A model generated the notes under the pieces. It made no database searches. It saw nothing but the letters and a program-made list of their open reading frames with translations, and was not told where the DNA came from. DNA of 64,000 nucleotides from Prevotellaceae bacterium UBA2448 (GTDB lineage Bacteria > Bacteroidota > Bacteroidia > Bacteroidales > Bacteroidaceae): positions 24,574 through 88,573 of the forward strand of contig DDQG01000019.1 in the NCBI GenBank assembly GCA_002342585.1. Direction: 5' to 3'. Each line of letters begins with the position of its first letter. The stretch's first letter is position 1. The translations under genes were made by a program, and so were the position numbers. Positions 25,938-34,391 of the stretch are shown piece by piece.

Positions 25938-27401
25938 ATGAATCAGACTGAGAAATCCATATTCCGAAGTATTGACTGGGTTATCATCCTGCTTTATGTC
26001 ATTCTCGTAGTTTGGGGATGGTTTTCTGTATGTGGCGCCAGCTATGACTTCTCTGATCCGAATATTTTTGGGTGGGAGTCAAATTCTGGTAAACAGCTTG
26101 TTTGGGGTGGTACTTCTTTTATACTTGCTACTTTCCTGATGCTCATTGAGAAACGGTTTTACGAAGCTGGTTCATATTTTATATATGTAGCTGTCATTAT
26201 ATTGTTACTTGCTACTATATTCATTGCCCCCGATACCAAGGGGTCTCATTCTTGGCTTCCTATAGGTCCTGTGAAGTTGCAACCTGCGGAGTTTGCCAAG
26301 TTTGCTACTGCGTTAGCTCTTGGTAAATTTATGAGTGAATACTCTTTTAGCCTTCGCAATACGAGAGATTTTTTGACTGTAGTAGGCTTGATTGTGTTGC
26401 CTATGGCTCTTATTATTGGTCAACGTGAAACTGGCTCTGCATTGGTGTTTTTTGCATTCTTTCTGATGCTTTATCGTGAGGGTATGACTGGTGCTCTTCT
26501 TTTCACAGGTTTCATAACGGTTGTGTATTTTGTTGTTGGCATTCGTTATGGCGATGTCCTTATGTCTTATCTGCCTGTTAGTGTTGGTGAATTCACGGTA
26601 CTTTTACTTGCTATGATGTGTACAATAGGTCTTGTGTGGGTGTATTGCCGCGATATTGCAATTGTAAAAATTATGGCTGCCGTTGGCTTTGGAACAACAG
26701 CATTTATGTTGCTTTTTTCATTCTTTGTCATTCCATTCAACTTTTGTCCAGTAATGCTTGTGGTCAATATTCTTTTTGTTATATATATGATGTTCCAGGC
26801 ATTTTACCATAAGTTGTTCACATATGTTTTGGTCTCACTATTTTGTGTGTTTAGTTCAGGATTTTATTATATCTGTGACACACTCTTCGACCATCTTAAA
26901 CCCCATCAACGCATACGTATTGAAGTCCTTTTAGGTATAGAGGATGACCCTCGTGGAGCTGGTTACAACGTGAATCAAGCAAAGATTGCAATTGGTTCTG
27001 GAGGCTTTGCGGGTAAGGGGTTTTTGAATGGAACTCAGACGAAGTTAAAATATGTGCCGGAGCAGCACACGGACTTTATCTTCTGTACGGTAGGTGAGGA
27101 AGAGGGTTTTATCGGTAGTGTTGGTGTGCTAATTACGTATTTATTCTTTATTTGGAGACTTATTTTCCTGTCTGAACGTCAACCGGACACGTTGGGGCGA
27201 GTCTATGGTTATTCGGTAGTCAGCATCTTTATCTTCCATCTCTTTATAAATGTGGGGATGGTACTAGGCTTGACTCCTGTCATAGGCATTCCGCTTCCGT
27301 TCTTCTCCTATGGCGGTTCTAATGTGTGGGGATTCACGATTCTCTTGTTTATTTTCCTTCGTATGGATGCAGAACGAGGTTTGAAGCAGGAGAAATACTG
27401 A
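25938..27401 (+). CDS. rodA: Rod shape-determining glycosyltransferase RodA (SEDS)
   Basis: 487 aa with about ten or more membrane helices. SEDS landmarks: SHSWLPIGPVKLQPAEFAKF, GQRETGSALVFFAFFLML, the loop GGFAGKGFLNGTQTKLKYVP with PEQHTDFIFCTVGEEEGFIG, and the end GIPLPFFSYGGSNVWGF. Polymerises lipid II into glycan strands with PBP2. Longer than E. coli RodA (370 aa) because of extra helices in the middle (~195-300), seen also in other Bacteroidetes. Last gene of the mre operon; convergent with gldH. Confidence 0.95.
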   Translation: MNQTEKSIFRSIDWVIILLYVILVVWGWFSVCGASYDFSDPNIFGWESNSGKQLVWGGTSFILATFLMLIEKRFYEAGSYFIYVAVIILLLATIFIAPDTKGSHSWLPIGPVKLQPAEFAKFATALALGKFMSEYSFSLRNTRDFLTVVGLIVLPMALIIGQRETGSALVFFAFFLMLYREGMTGALLFTGFITVVYFVVGIRYGDVLMSYLPVSVGEFTVLLLAMMCTIGLVWVYCRDIAIVKIMAAVGFGTTAFMLLFSFFVIPFNFCPVMLVVNILFVIYMMFQAFYHKLFTYVLVSLFCVFSSGFYYICDTLFDHLKPHQRIRIEVLLGIEDDPRGAGYNVNQAKIAIGSGGFAGKGFLNGTQTKLKYVPEQHTDFIFCTVGEEEGFIGSVGVLITYLFFIWRLIFLSERQPDTLGRVYGYSVVSIFIFHLFINVGMVLGLTPVIGIPLPFFSYGGSNVWGFTILLFIFLRMDAERGLKQEKY

Positions 27402-27410
27402 TTTCATCGG

Positions 27411-27899
27411 TTATTCTTCTATTTCTTCACATCCAATTGTCAAGTCCGTTATCCCTTCTAGCGGATTTTGTTTCATGATATGTGTGATACTTAGTGTATA
27501 GGTTTGTGCCGAATCGGGAACGAAATGTCGAAGTGGTTGTGTCTGTTTGCGAAATCGGAAGCCGTTTTCTCCCTTATCGGCAAAAAGAAACTGAAGAGTG
27601 TCACGCCCTATCTGTCCTGTGGTATCGCAGATTTGTGTTTCGATATATATGGCACGATACTTGTATTTATCTGTGTATCGGATTCCTATGTTAAGCTGCA
27701 TTTCTTTTTGTTCTTTGCTGCCTTTATAGGTGAGGAATTGCTGAATGGGGATTTTTATGGTGTCTTCACTATACCAAAGTGACTTTTCAAAATGGTGGTG
27801 TGCTGTAAAATATACATCATCCTTACATGAGCACACCAATATAAGCAGACAGTAGATAAATGCTGCCAAACATCGTGATTTTGGTGTGCAAATAAGCAT
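27411..27899 (-). CDS. gldH: Gliding motility lipoprotein GldH
   Basis: 162 aa from the ATG at 27899, chosen because GGAG precedes it and it opens a lipoprotein signal (LAAFIYCLLILVCSCKDD) without running into the upstream gene. GldH pattern in the mature part: SLWYSEDTIKIPIQQFL, LNIGIRYTDKYKYRAIYIET, DTLQFLFADKGE, and LSITHIMKQNPLEGITDLTI. An accessory lipoprotein of gliding/T9SS bacteria with unknown biochemistry; it is also common in non-gliding Bacteroidales. Lies 19 bp after the PSP1-type gene. Confidence 0.88.
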   Translation of the reverse strand: MLICTPKSRCLAAFIYCLLILVCSCKDDVYFTAHHHFEKSLWYSEDTIKIPIQQFLTYKGSKEQKEMQLNIGIRYTDKYKYRAIYIETQICDTTGQIGRDTLQFLFADKGENGFRFRKQTQPLRHFVPDSAQTYTLSITHIMKQNPLEGITDLTIGCEEIEE

Positions 27900-27918
27900 A
27901 TGGATTATTTCTCCGTCG

Positions 27919-29040
27919 TTATTCCTGTGTAGGTTTTTTTCGGTTGTCGTCTCTTCTGCCTCTTCTGCGTTTTCCTTTACCGCCTTTCTTGTCAAAACGA
28001 TTTATGGTGTCCTGTTCTAGCAGGTCAACAGATGTTTCTTCTTGTCTGTCTCCGTCTTCTATAAGCGATTCGGGTTTCTGTCCGTTTCGGTTCATGTTGA
28101 TAATGTCGAAGGCGCGTTTTGCAGAAATAGTTTTTTCACCTGCCAGGATATGTTTGTCAGTCGAATAGGTGATGAAATGGTTTAATATGTCGGCTTTGAA
28201 GAAGAAATAATCGTTGTCTTTCGTATGTAGAGTGATTTCTCTTGATGGCATTTTTTTAAGAGATTCTACGTACTGATCTACTTCGTAGTTCATGCAACAT
28301 TTTAGTTTTGCACATTGTCCTGCCAGTTTTTGCGGGTTGAGTGATACGTCTTGGAAACGTGCAGCACTCGTAGATACACTACTGAAGGCGGTCATCCATG
28401 TAGCACAACATAGTTCTCTGCCGCATGGTCCCATTCCACCGATGCGTCCAGCCTCTTGACGTGCACCAATTTGTTTCATTTCAATGCGTACATGGAATCG
28501 TTCTGCCAACACCTTTATGAGTTGTCGGAAATCCACGCGAGCATCAGCTATGTAATAGAAGATTGCTTTGCCGCCGTCGCCTTGGTATTCTACGTCGCCA
28601 ATTTTCATTTTCAGTCCAAGGTCTTTTGCTATCTGCCGCGATTCAATCATGGTGTTGTGTTCACGCGCTTTAGCTTCGGCAAACTTGTCCATGTCCACTT
28701 GTCGCGCTTTGCGGTATATTTTCTTTAGTTCCGTACCTGGCTTCAGGTTGGCTTTTTTCAAAAGTAGTGGTACCAGCCTGCCTGTCATGGTCACAGTTCC
28801 AATATCATGTCCTGGATTGCCTTCTACGGCAACAATGTCGCCTTTAGTCAGTTCCAGTTTGTTGGTATTCAAGTAATACCCTTTGCGTGGTGGTTTGAAC
28901 TGTACCTCTACCAGTTCTGTTGCAGCAGCATTATCTGGCAGGTCGGCCAACCAATCGTAGGTGTTTAGTTTGTCAGCATGACGGCTGCAACCTTCTGCGC
29001 ATATGCCGTCTCTGCAGTTTCCGCATTTATATTCGTTCAT
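27919..29040 (-). CDS. PSP1-domain protein (RicT/YaaT-like)
   Basis: 373 aa. N-terminal cysteine cluster CGNCRDGICAEGC, then the PSP1 domain (~45-270). It carries the family's paired cysteine signatures GPCGRELCC and CAKLKCCMNYE, which in RicT bind iron-sulfur clusters. The C-terminus (KKGGKGKRRRGRRDDNRKK) is very basic and may bind nucleic acid. In Bacillus the homologue works in the RicAFT complex in RNA maturation; the role in Bacteroidetes is not known. Sits between holB and gldH, an order found in other Bacteroidales. Confidence 0.88.
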   Translation of the reverse strand: MNEYKCGNCRDGICAEGCSRHADKLNTYDWLADLPDNAAATELVEVQFKPPRKGYYLNTNKLELTKGDIVAVEGNPGHDIGTVTMTGRLVPLLLKKANLKPGTELKKIYRKARQVDMDKFAEAKAREHNTMIESRQIAKDLGLKMKIGDVEYQGDGGKAIFYYIADARVDFRQLIKVLAERFHVRIEMKQIGARQEAGRIGGMGPCGRELCCATWMTAFSSVSTSAARFQDVSLNPQKLAGQCAKLKCCMNYEVDQYVESLKKMPSREITLHTKDNDYFFFKADILNHFITYSTDKHILAGEKTISAKRAFDIINMNRNGQKPESLIEDGDRQEETSVDLLEQDTINRFDKKGGKGKRRRGRRDDNRKKPTQE

Positions 29041-29075
29041 CTAAATATGTCGTTTTCAGTTTTATATATAGTTGT

Positions 29076-30068
29076 TTATCTGTTCTTTATCAGTACAATC
29101 ATCTTTAAGGCAAAGTCGAAGAATACGATTCTTGCACTTGCGTTGGCTTCTATATCACGCTGAGCGTCTGCCAGTTCGTTCATTATGCCAATCACATTTT
29201 TTTCGTTGATATAAGGGGCGAACTTAACAGCAAACCTTGCTTCTTCCTCACTCATAGAGTTGAGTTCTGCTACGCGTCCGAAGTTGTAGATGAAATTCTC
29301 GCGAATCATGCCCTGGGCATATAACAGGAAGTTTTTCTGTCGCTCTCGTCCCATGTTTGCCAACTTCTCTGACCACAGTTTCATTTCTTTCACTTTTCTT
29401 GCGTAGCTAAGTCGCATCAGGTTTACGAACATATCGAAGAAAAGTGCTGTATCTGAGTGCTCAATGGTGCGTTCCTGCAGCGGGGCCAGTTCGATGATTT
29501 GTGTTCTGCTCCTTATTGTTTGCAGTACTAGTTGTGGTTGTTCGCTTACCAGCAGGAAAACTGTCATCACAGGTGGTTCTTCCAGTAGCTTCAATAGCTT
29601 GTTGGCGGCTGTGGGGTTCATTTTTTCTGGTAACCACATAACGACCACTTTGTATCCACCCTGACTCGATTTCAACGATAGTTTTTTTGTGAGCATGTCG
29701 CTCTCATCGCCATAGATTTGCAGTTGCTGGTTTTCGGCTCCACAGGCTTCCATCCATTCTTCCATACCGAAGTAAATCTGTTGCTTGCATAATTCGCGCC
29801 ACTGCCCGATGAAATCGTCACAATAAGTTGGTTTTGCTGAACCATTTTTCTTGTATATAGGGAATACAAAGTGCAGATCGGGATGCTGTAGCTGTTCTGC
29901 CATAGGCACTCTTCCGAGTAACTCTTGTGCAAAGGCAATGGCCAAAGGCAATGCTCCGCATCCTTCGGGGCCGGTCAACATGATGGCATGTGGCACTTTG
30001 TCTTGCTGCAAAGCTCCTTCTAGCATCTGTTTCGCTGCCTCTTGTCCTATGATCTGATCAAATGTCAT
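29076..30068 (-). CDS. holB: DNA polymerase III clamp loader subunit delta'
   Basis: 330 aa. AAA+ module beginning MTFDQIIGQEAAKQMLEGAL and KVPHAIMLTGPEGCGALPLA. The P-loop is degenerate (GPEGCGALPL, no Lys), as expected for delta', which does not hydrolyse ATP. Further: VMWLPEKMNPTAANKLLKLL EEPP and the sensor-like SRTQIIEL. The C-terminal half is weakly conserved in all delta' proteins. Loads the sliding clamp together with tau and delta. It ends 7 bp before the tmRNA on the same strand, suggesting read-through from ssrA or a separate promoter within it. Confidence 0.9.
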   Translation of the reverse strand: MTFDQIIGQEAAKQMLEGALQQDKVPHAIMLTGPEGCGALPLAIAFAQELLGRVPMAEQLQHPDLHFVFPIYKKNGSAKPTYCDDFIGQWRELCKQQIYFGMEEWMEACGAENQQLQIYGDESDMLTKKLSLKSSQGGYKVVVMWLPEKMNPTAANKLLKLLEEPPVMTVFLLVSEQPQLVLQTIRSRTQIIELAPLQERTIEHSDTALFFDMFVNLMRLSYARKVKEMKLWSEKLANMGRERQKNFLLYAQGMIRENFIYNFGRVAELNSMSEEEARFAVKFAPYINEKNVIGIMNELADAQRDIEANASARIVFFDFALKMIVLIKNR

Positions 30069-30075
30069 ACCTCAG

Positions 30076-30472
30076 TGGAGCTGGAGGGGATTGAACCCTC
30101 GTCCAAACGAGGAAGCCATACGCTTTCTACATGCTTATCTTGGCCTTCATTGTAGGGCAGCAGCCAGAACCCAAGCCATCCACTACTGCCTTAGCCTCAA
30201 AAATTTCACCTGATGCGTGAGGCACACAACCGGCTATCCCCGAATTTCTAGCACCGCTAACCTGAACGCCTCGGAGCAAGGGCTTTCAGAGCGATGTCTC
30301 GTCTCCTCGCCTAGCAAGGAGATAAAGCCATATCTACTATACTTCGATTAGGCAGCGAGAGCGTAAGAAGTTTCGCCAATTAATTGTTTGCAGACTGAGA
30401 TTTAAGTGAGGGCCAGCGACTCACTGCATGCTTACGTACCACTCCGTCCCGCTGTCAAATCCAGTCAGCCCC
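30076..30472 (-). ncRNA. ssrA: Transfer-messenger RNA (tmRNA)
   Basis: About 397 nt. The 5' end GGGGCTGACTGGATTTGACA and the 3' tRNA-like end (T-arm GAGGGTTCAATCCCCTC, then CAGCTCCA with encoded CCA at 30078-30076) are diagnostic. The tag reading frame ends GETSYALAA followed by TAA (30377-30348), close to known Bacteroidetes tags such as GETNYALAA. Rescues stalled ribosomes. A minus-strand -7 box TACCTTTG lies at 30505-30498, ~25 nt upstream. Confidence 0.97.
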
Positions 30473-30497
30473 AAAGTGATTGTAAAATATTTTACGG

Positions 30498-30505
30498 CAA
30501 AGGTA
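30498..30505 (-). promoter_or_regulatory. tmRNA promoter -7 box
   Basis: TACCTTTGC on the minus strand ~26 nt before the mature 5' end. The perfect 14-bp palindrome GTAAAATATTTTAC (30482-30495) lies between this box and the tmRNA, in the start region of the precursor. Confidence 0.6.
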
Positions 30506-30526
30506 AGGATTATTTCATATAAATCG

Positions 30527-30534
30527 TAATTTTG
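30527..30534 (+). promoter_or_regulatory. murF promoter -7 box
   Basis: TAATTTTG 21 bp before the murF ATG, giving a leader of about 14 nt. It is divergent from the tmRNA promoter, with 21 bp between the two -7 boxes. Confidence 0.55.
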
Positions 30535-30554
30535 CAAAAAAAATCTATCTACCT

Positions 30555-31871
30555 ATGGATATTGAAACACTTTATTCCTGTTTTCTTCAGCATCCCATCA
30601 TTACTACAGATAGCCGTGATGTGCCTGCTGACTCTATGTTTTTTGCTCTTAAGGGCGACAGTTTTGATGGTAATCAATATGCTCAGGCAGCCTTAGAGAA
30701 AGGTGCTGCCTATGCTGTGGTTGACGACCCTTCGGTACAAGGCGAACACATAATTCTTGTACCTGATGTACTTAAGACGCTTCAACAGTTGGCTCATTAT
30801 CATCGTTGCCAACTTGGTACCACAATTGTGGGAATTACTGGTACAAACGGGAAAACTACTACGAAGGAACTTATTGCAACTGTGTTGCAGAAGAAATATA
30901 ATGTGCTTTACACTAAGGGCAATTTCAATAATCATATAGGAGTGCCGAAGACCCTTCTTCAACTTACTAAGGAGCATGATATTGCTGTCGTTGAGATGGG
31001 GGCAAATCATCCGGGAGAGATTAAAACTCTCGTTGAAATCGTTTGTCCTGACTATGGACTCATTACTAATGTGGGTCGTGCCCATCTCGAAGGATTCGGT
31101 TCGTTCGAGGGCGTTATCCGTACTAAGGGCGAACTCTACGATTTCCTTCGTGCCGATGCTGGTACTGCTTTTATTAATAATGATAATGAGTATCTGAAGG
31201 GTATAAGTCATGATTTGCGACTAGTGAAGTATGGCCAGATGCCTGCTGATGACTTGCTTGTTCAGGGCGAATTCATCGATTGTAATCCTACTCTCCATTT
31301 CCGTTGGAAACAGCAGGGTTCTCCATTCTCGCCTATGGAGGTTCAGACTCATCTGATTGGTAGTTACAACCTTGATAATGCTCTTGCAGCAGCTTGTGTG
31401 GGAACTATCTTTGCTGTTCCTGCTGAGGATATTTCAGCTGCACTTTCTGAATATACTCCAAGCAACAACCGTTCGCAGCTCACTAAGACTGCTGACAATC
31501 AGCTTATTGTCGATGCTTATAATGCTAACCCGACTAGTATGGCTGCAGCTCTCGATAGTTTTGCTCATGTGAAAGCCGAGAAGAAAATGGTTATTCTGGG
31601 CGATATGAAAGAACTGGGTGAGGTGAGTCAGACAGAGCATAAGTCAATTCTTAACCGCCTTGCAGAACTTCAGCTTCAGCAGATATGGCTAGTAGGTTCT
31701 GAATTTAAGAAGGCTCTTCAGAGTAATCCTGTTGTCGATGCCCGCACTTTTGCCGATGTGGATGAGGTGAAGGCTCTGCTTGCTGCTCCTGACGGGAAAC
31801 CTCGCGACTATACTATTCTCGTTAAAGGTTCTAACAGCACTAAACTTATTCAGTTGCTCGACCTTCTGTAG
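30555..31871 (+). CDS. murF: UDP-MurNAc-tripeptide:D-Ala-D-Ala ligase
   Basis: 438 aa. Mur ligase with the N-terminal substrate domain (TDSRDVPADSMFFALKGDSF), the ATP-binding GITGTNGKTTTKELI, central EMGANHPGEIKTLVEI, and the C-terminal VDAYNANPTSMAAALDSF and ILGDMKELGEVSQTEH, which are MurF-specific. Adds D-Ala-D-Ala to complete the pentapeptide. In many bacteria murF is inside the dcw cluster; here it is alone 2.7 kb upstream of mraZ, with its own promoter. Confidence 0.97.
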   Translation: MDIETLYSCFLQHPIITTDSRDVPADSMFFALKGDSFDGNQYAQAALEKGAAYAVVDDPSVQGEHIILVPDVLKTLQQLAHYHRCQLGTTIVGITGTNGKTTTKELIATVLQKKYNVLYTKGNFNNHIGVPKTLLQLTKEHDIAVVEMGANHPGEIKTLVEIVCPDYGLITNVGRAHLEGFGSFEGVIRTKGELYDFLRADAGTAFINNDNEYLKGISHDLRLVKYGQMPADDLLVQGEFIDCNPTLHFRWKQQGSPFSPMEVQTHLIGSYNLDNALAAACVGTIFAVPAEDISAALSEYTPSNNRSQLTKTADNQLIVDAYNANPTSMAAALDSFAHVKAEKKMVILGDMKELGEVSQTEHKSILNRLAELQLQQIWLVGSEFKKALQSNPVVDARTFADVDEVKALLAAPDGKPRDYTILVKGSNSTKLIQLLDLL

Positions 31872-31930
31872 GCTCCCTTGAAACTTTTCTTACTTTCCCA
31901 TAGAATTATTTTTTCTTGCCTGGAAATTCT

Positions 31931-32016
31931 ATGTTCAAGAGTTGTGAACTTATGTTCACAAGTTATGAACATAAGTTCATGAGCCTTGAACATAAGTTCA
32001 TAAGTTATGAACATAG
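31931..32016. repeat. 21-bp-period array of dyad elements (GAAC-N4-GTTC)
   Basis: Half-sites fall at an exact spacing: GTTC starts at 31933, 31954, 31975 and 31996; GAAC starts at 31946, 31967, 31988 and 32009. Three full dyads result: GTGAACTTATGTTCAC (31944-31959), ATGAACATAAGTTCAT (31965-31980) and TGAACATAAGTTCA (31987-32000). The array lies between murF (+) and the tRNA operon (-). A minus-strand reading frame through it would encode 7-residue repeats such as ITYELMF, but no start signal or homology supports it. Confidence 0.85.
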
Positions 32017-32100
32017 ATTTGTACGTGTAGAAAAAGAAAATTCCTCGTGATGTAACCTTAATTATATCGGCTTGTAAGATTCTTTTGTACTTGTGGAAAA

Positions 32101-32130
32101 TAAAAAACAGCTGCAAATCTTGCAGCTGTT
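32101..32130 (-). terminator. Terminator of the tRNA operon
   Basis: AACAGCTGCA (32106-32115) pairs perfectly with TGCAGCTGTT (32121-32130) around a 5-nt loop. On the minus strand the stem is followed by TTTTTTA. It lies just after the minus-strand tRNA; the plus strand also has a short T-run, so it may act both ways. Confidence 0.85.
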
Positions 32131-32140
32131 TTCCTTTGTG

Positions 32141-32214
32141 TGGACCAGCCTGGGCTTGAACCAGGGACCTCCAGATTATGAGTCTGTTGCTCTAACCAAC
32201 TGAGCTACAAGTCC
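32141..32214 (-). tRNA. tRNA with CAT anticodon (Met/Ile2), second copy
   Basis: The minus strand reads GGACTTGTAGCTCAG, anticodon arm CAGACTCATAATCTG, and T-arm CCTGGTTCAAGCCCAGG. CCA is not encoded. The acceptor stem appears to have a U6:U67 mismatch and a wobble next to it. Different in sequence from the CAT tRNA at 11620, so the two likely have different identities (Met and Ile2, or elongator and initiator). Confidence 0.92.
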
Positions 32215-32255
32215 GACACTTTGATATGTTGAAGATTTTTCTTCGTTTTTTGGAT

Positions 32256-32328
32256 GTTGTGCTACCAGGATTCGAACCTGGAATGACAGAACCAAAACCT
32301 GTAGTGTTACCATTACACCATAGCACAA
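32256..32328 (-). tRNA. tRNA-Gln (TTG)
   Basis: The minus strand reads TTGTGCTATGGTGTAATGG, anticodon arm ACAGG-TTTTGGT-TCTGT with anticodon TTG, and T-arm CCAGGTTCGAATCCTGG; acceptor TTGTGCT pairs with AGCACAA. U1:A72 is typical for tRNA-Gln. CCA not encoded. First gene of a two-tRNA operon. Confidence 0.93.
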
Positions 32329-32383
32329 TCCTCGTAGCATCTGCGCTGTAAAAGTCTGCTTGTGCAAGGCTTCTTTCGCGAAA

Positions 32384-32399
32384 TGCGGGTGCAAAGGTA
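32384..32399 (-). promoter_or_regulatory. tRNA-Gln/tRNA-CAT operon promoter core
   Basis: The minus strand reads TACCTTTGCACCCGCA, identical over 16 nt to the promoter cores at 11584-11599 and 53177-53192. It lies 56 nt before the tRNA-Gln 5' end. Confidence 0.75.
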
Positions 32400-32533
32400 G
32401 TATATTTTGTTGAAAAAGGAAAAATATAGTCATGTTTTTTTTTAATTATGTTCGTTTTTCCTGTTTTTGGTCTCTTGTTTTTTTCTTTTCTTTTGCAATG
32501 TATTCCTTTTTGGTGAATATTTTCCTTGCTAAG

Positions 32534-32565
32534 TTTGGGGGAAAGCTAATAAATTGCTAACTTTG
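32534..32565 (+). promoter_or_regulatory. psd promoter
   Basis: TTTG at 32534-32537 and TAACTTTG at 32558-32565 with a 20-bp spacer fit the Bacteroidetes consensus well. The ATG is 19 bp after the -7 box, so the leader would be ~12 nt with little room for a ribosome-binding site. The rest of 32400-32533 is AT-rich without visible genes. Confidence 0.75.
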
Positions 32566-32583
32566 CACTGATATTGACTATTT

Positions 32584-33291
32584 ATGGGCAAGAAAAAACC
32601 GGTAATACATAATAAACGCAGAAATTCTATACGAATTCATCATGAGGGAGTCAGTTCTCTTGTGGCTTGCGGGATTATATATGTATTGATACTTGGAGTA
32701 GTGTGGAAGATGCAAGGAAGTTTCCCTTGGTGGGGATTTGTTTTTGTGATAGCTTACACCATAGCATATGGAATTCTGATAAATTTCTATCGTTGCCCAA
32801 TCCGCATGTTCCAAGGTCCTACTACAAAATCGATTGTTGCTCCAGCGGATGGTCGTGTCGTTGTGATTCAGGAAGTTGACGAACGTGAATACTTTCATGA
32901 TAAGCGACTTATGATTTCTATATTCATGTCGCCGCTGAATGTTCATGCAAACTGGATTCCTTGTGAAGGAAGAATTATAAAAGTTGCCCACCAGAAAGGA
33001 AACTACATGAAGGCATATCTGCCAAAGGCTAGTACCGAGAATGAGCGTTCGATGGTGGTGATAAAAACTCCGCATGGAACAGAAGTCATGGTAAGACAAA
33101 TTGCTGGTGCAATGGCTCGTCGTATCGTGACTTACTCAAAGGCTGGTGAAGATTGTTTTATCGACGACCACTTGGGATTCATAAAGTTGGGTAGCCGTGT
33201 TGATGTGTATCTGCCATTGGATAGTGAGGTGCTCGTGAAGATGGGGCAGGCTACTGTGGGTGATGAAACATTATTGGCGCGACTGAAGTAA
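32584..33291 (+). CDS. psd: Phosphatidylserine decarboxylase proenzyme
   Basis: 235 aa, the short (PSD-A, archaeal-like) type. One or two N-terminal membrane helices (~28-75), then PADGRVVVIQEVDEREYF, MSIFMSPLNVHANWIP (His/Asp catalytic region) and the self-cleavage site KLGSRVDVYLP, where Ser204 would become the pyruvoyl group. Makes phosphatidylethanolamine from phosphatidylserine. Directly followed by pssA, which makes the substrate. Confidence 0.96.
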   Translation: MGKKKPVIHNKRRNSIRIHHEGVSSLVACGIIYVLILGVVWKMQGSFPWWGFVFVIAYTIAYGILINFYRCPIRMFQGPTTKSIVAPADGRVVVIQEVDEREYFHDKRLMISIFMSPLNVHANWIPCEGRIIKVAHQKGNYMKAYLPKASTENERSMVVIKTPHGTEVMVRQIAGAMARRIVTYSKAGEDCFIDDHLGFIKLGSRVDVYLPLDSEVLVKMGQATVGDETLLARLK

Positions 33292-33304
33292 GATTTTAAG
33301 GATT

Positions 33305-34051
33305 ATGATATTCAATTTGCCAAATCTATTTACTTGCAGCAATCTTATTTGTGGTTGTATTGCTACATATTGCGCATTCCATCATGGACATACGCTTGCC
33401 TTTTTGTTTATTCTTGGAGGAGCTTTTTTCGATTTCTTCGATGGAATGCTTGCCCGTGCTTTGGGAAAATCGGGTAGATTCGGCATAGAACTCGACTCGC
33501 TTGCAGATGTGGTTACGTTTGGTGTTGCCCCTTCAGCAATGATATTTACCCTGTTTAATCATGTTGCCTATCCTCAGTTTATGGCTTCTGAGCTATGGTT
33601 CTCCGTTATGCCTTTTACGGCCTTTCTGATGGCTGCAGCTTCTGCTCTGAGACTGGCGAAATTTAATATAGACGAACGGCAACATGTCGATTTCATCGGG
33701 CTTCCTACACCAGCCAATGCAATTTTCTGGGCAGCTCTGATTTCGAGTTCCGAGGCTTGGTTGACAGGCCCTCATTTCAATGCCTTCTTCCTTTTTGCCT
33801 TCATGATTTTGTCTTCGTGGCTGTTGGTTTGTGAAGTACCTATGTTTTCTCTGAAATTCAAGAAAAACAATCCGAATAATGGCATAAAAAAGGTATTTAT
33901 ATGTATGGTGATTTGCATTCTTGTTGCATGTGCTGTTATAGGTGTAATTACCGGCTATGTGTGGCACGAACTTACTAAGGGAGCTGCTATATCTATAGGT
34001 GTTTATGTGCTGATGGGCTTTGTTAGAATTTTCTTGCCAAATAAGAAATAA
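33305..34051 (+). CDS. pssA: CDP-diacylglycerol-serine O-phosphatidyltransferase
   Basis: 248 aa membrane enzyme of the CDP-alcohol phosphatidyltransferase family. The metal-binding signature DG-x2-AR-x8-G-x3-D-x3-D is seen in FDGMLARALGKSGRFGIELD followed by SLAD. About seven to eight helices. It starts 13 bp after psd; the two genes form the PE branch. Confidence 0.95.
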   Translation: MIFNLPNLFTCSNLICGCIATYCAFHHGHTLAFLFILGGAFFDFFDGMLARALGKSGRFGIELDSLADVVTFGVAPSAMIFTLFNHVAYPQFMASELWFSVMPFTAFLMAAASALRLAKFNIDERQHVDFIGLPTPANAIFWAALISSSEAWLTGPHFNAFFLFAFMILSSWLLVCEVPMFSLKFKKNNPNNGIKKVFICMVICILVACAVIGVITGYVWHELTKGAAISIGVYVLMGFVRIFLPNKK

Positions 34052-34094
34052 TTCTTTTGTATCACATTTTTTAATCGTTGATTTTTATTTGACT

Positions 34095-34367
34095 ATGAGT
34101 ATTTTAGCTCCAATTATATTCATTTTCTTTTTCCTCCTTGTTATTGCTCTTTTGGGTTTCTCAATTGTGCTAAATGGCATTTTGGGGTTGTGGTATGGAT
34201 TTATTCGTCGTTTCTTCGGAGGATCACCTATGGCATCTGGCGAAAATTCTCGTCGCCGTACTTATTGGAATGGCAGATCATCTGGGAATGAAAATCAAGA
34301 TGAAGGGGAAGGAAAAATATTCTCGTCCGATGAGGGAACTTATGTTGATTTTGAAGAAGTAAAATAG
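34095..34367 (+). CDS. Small membrane protein, DUF4834-like
   Basis: 90 aa from the ATG at 34095 (MSILAPIIFIFFF). An N-terminal hydrophobic segment of ~35 residues (FFLLVIALLGFSIVLNGILG), then RRFFGGSP and a hydrophilic acidic tail ending DEGTYVDFEEVK. Position after pssA, size and plan agree with the Bacteroidetes family DUF4834. Function unknown. Confidence 0.75.
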   Translation: MSILAPIIFIFFFLLVIALLGFSIVLNGILGLWYGFIRRFFGGSPMASGENSRRRTYWNGRSSGNENQDEGEGKIFSSDEGTYVDFEEVK

Positions 34368-34391
34368 AAAAGAAAAAATACTTGTAATATG

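Noticed and set aside
31931..32016. CRISPR-like array
   Set aside because: Units are contiguous and dyad-like with no unique spacers of 30 bp or so, and no cas genes are in the window.
31850..32116. 88-codon minus-strand frame over the 21-bp array (7-residue repeats)
   Set aside because: The periodicity comes from the DNA repeat; it overlaps the murF end and has no promoter, start signal or known family. Kept as a repeat, not a gene.
32176..32433. 85-codon minus-strand frame
   Set aside because: Overlaps both tRNA genes and their promoter.
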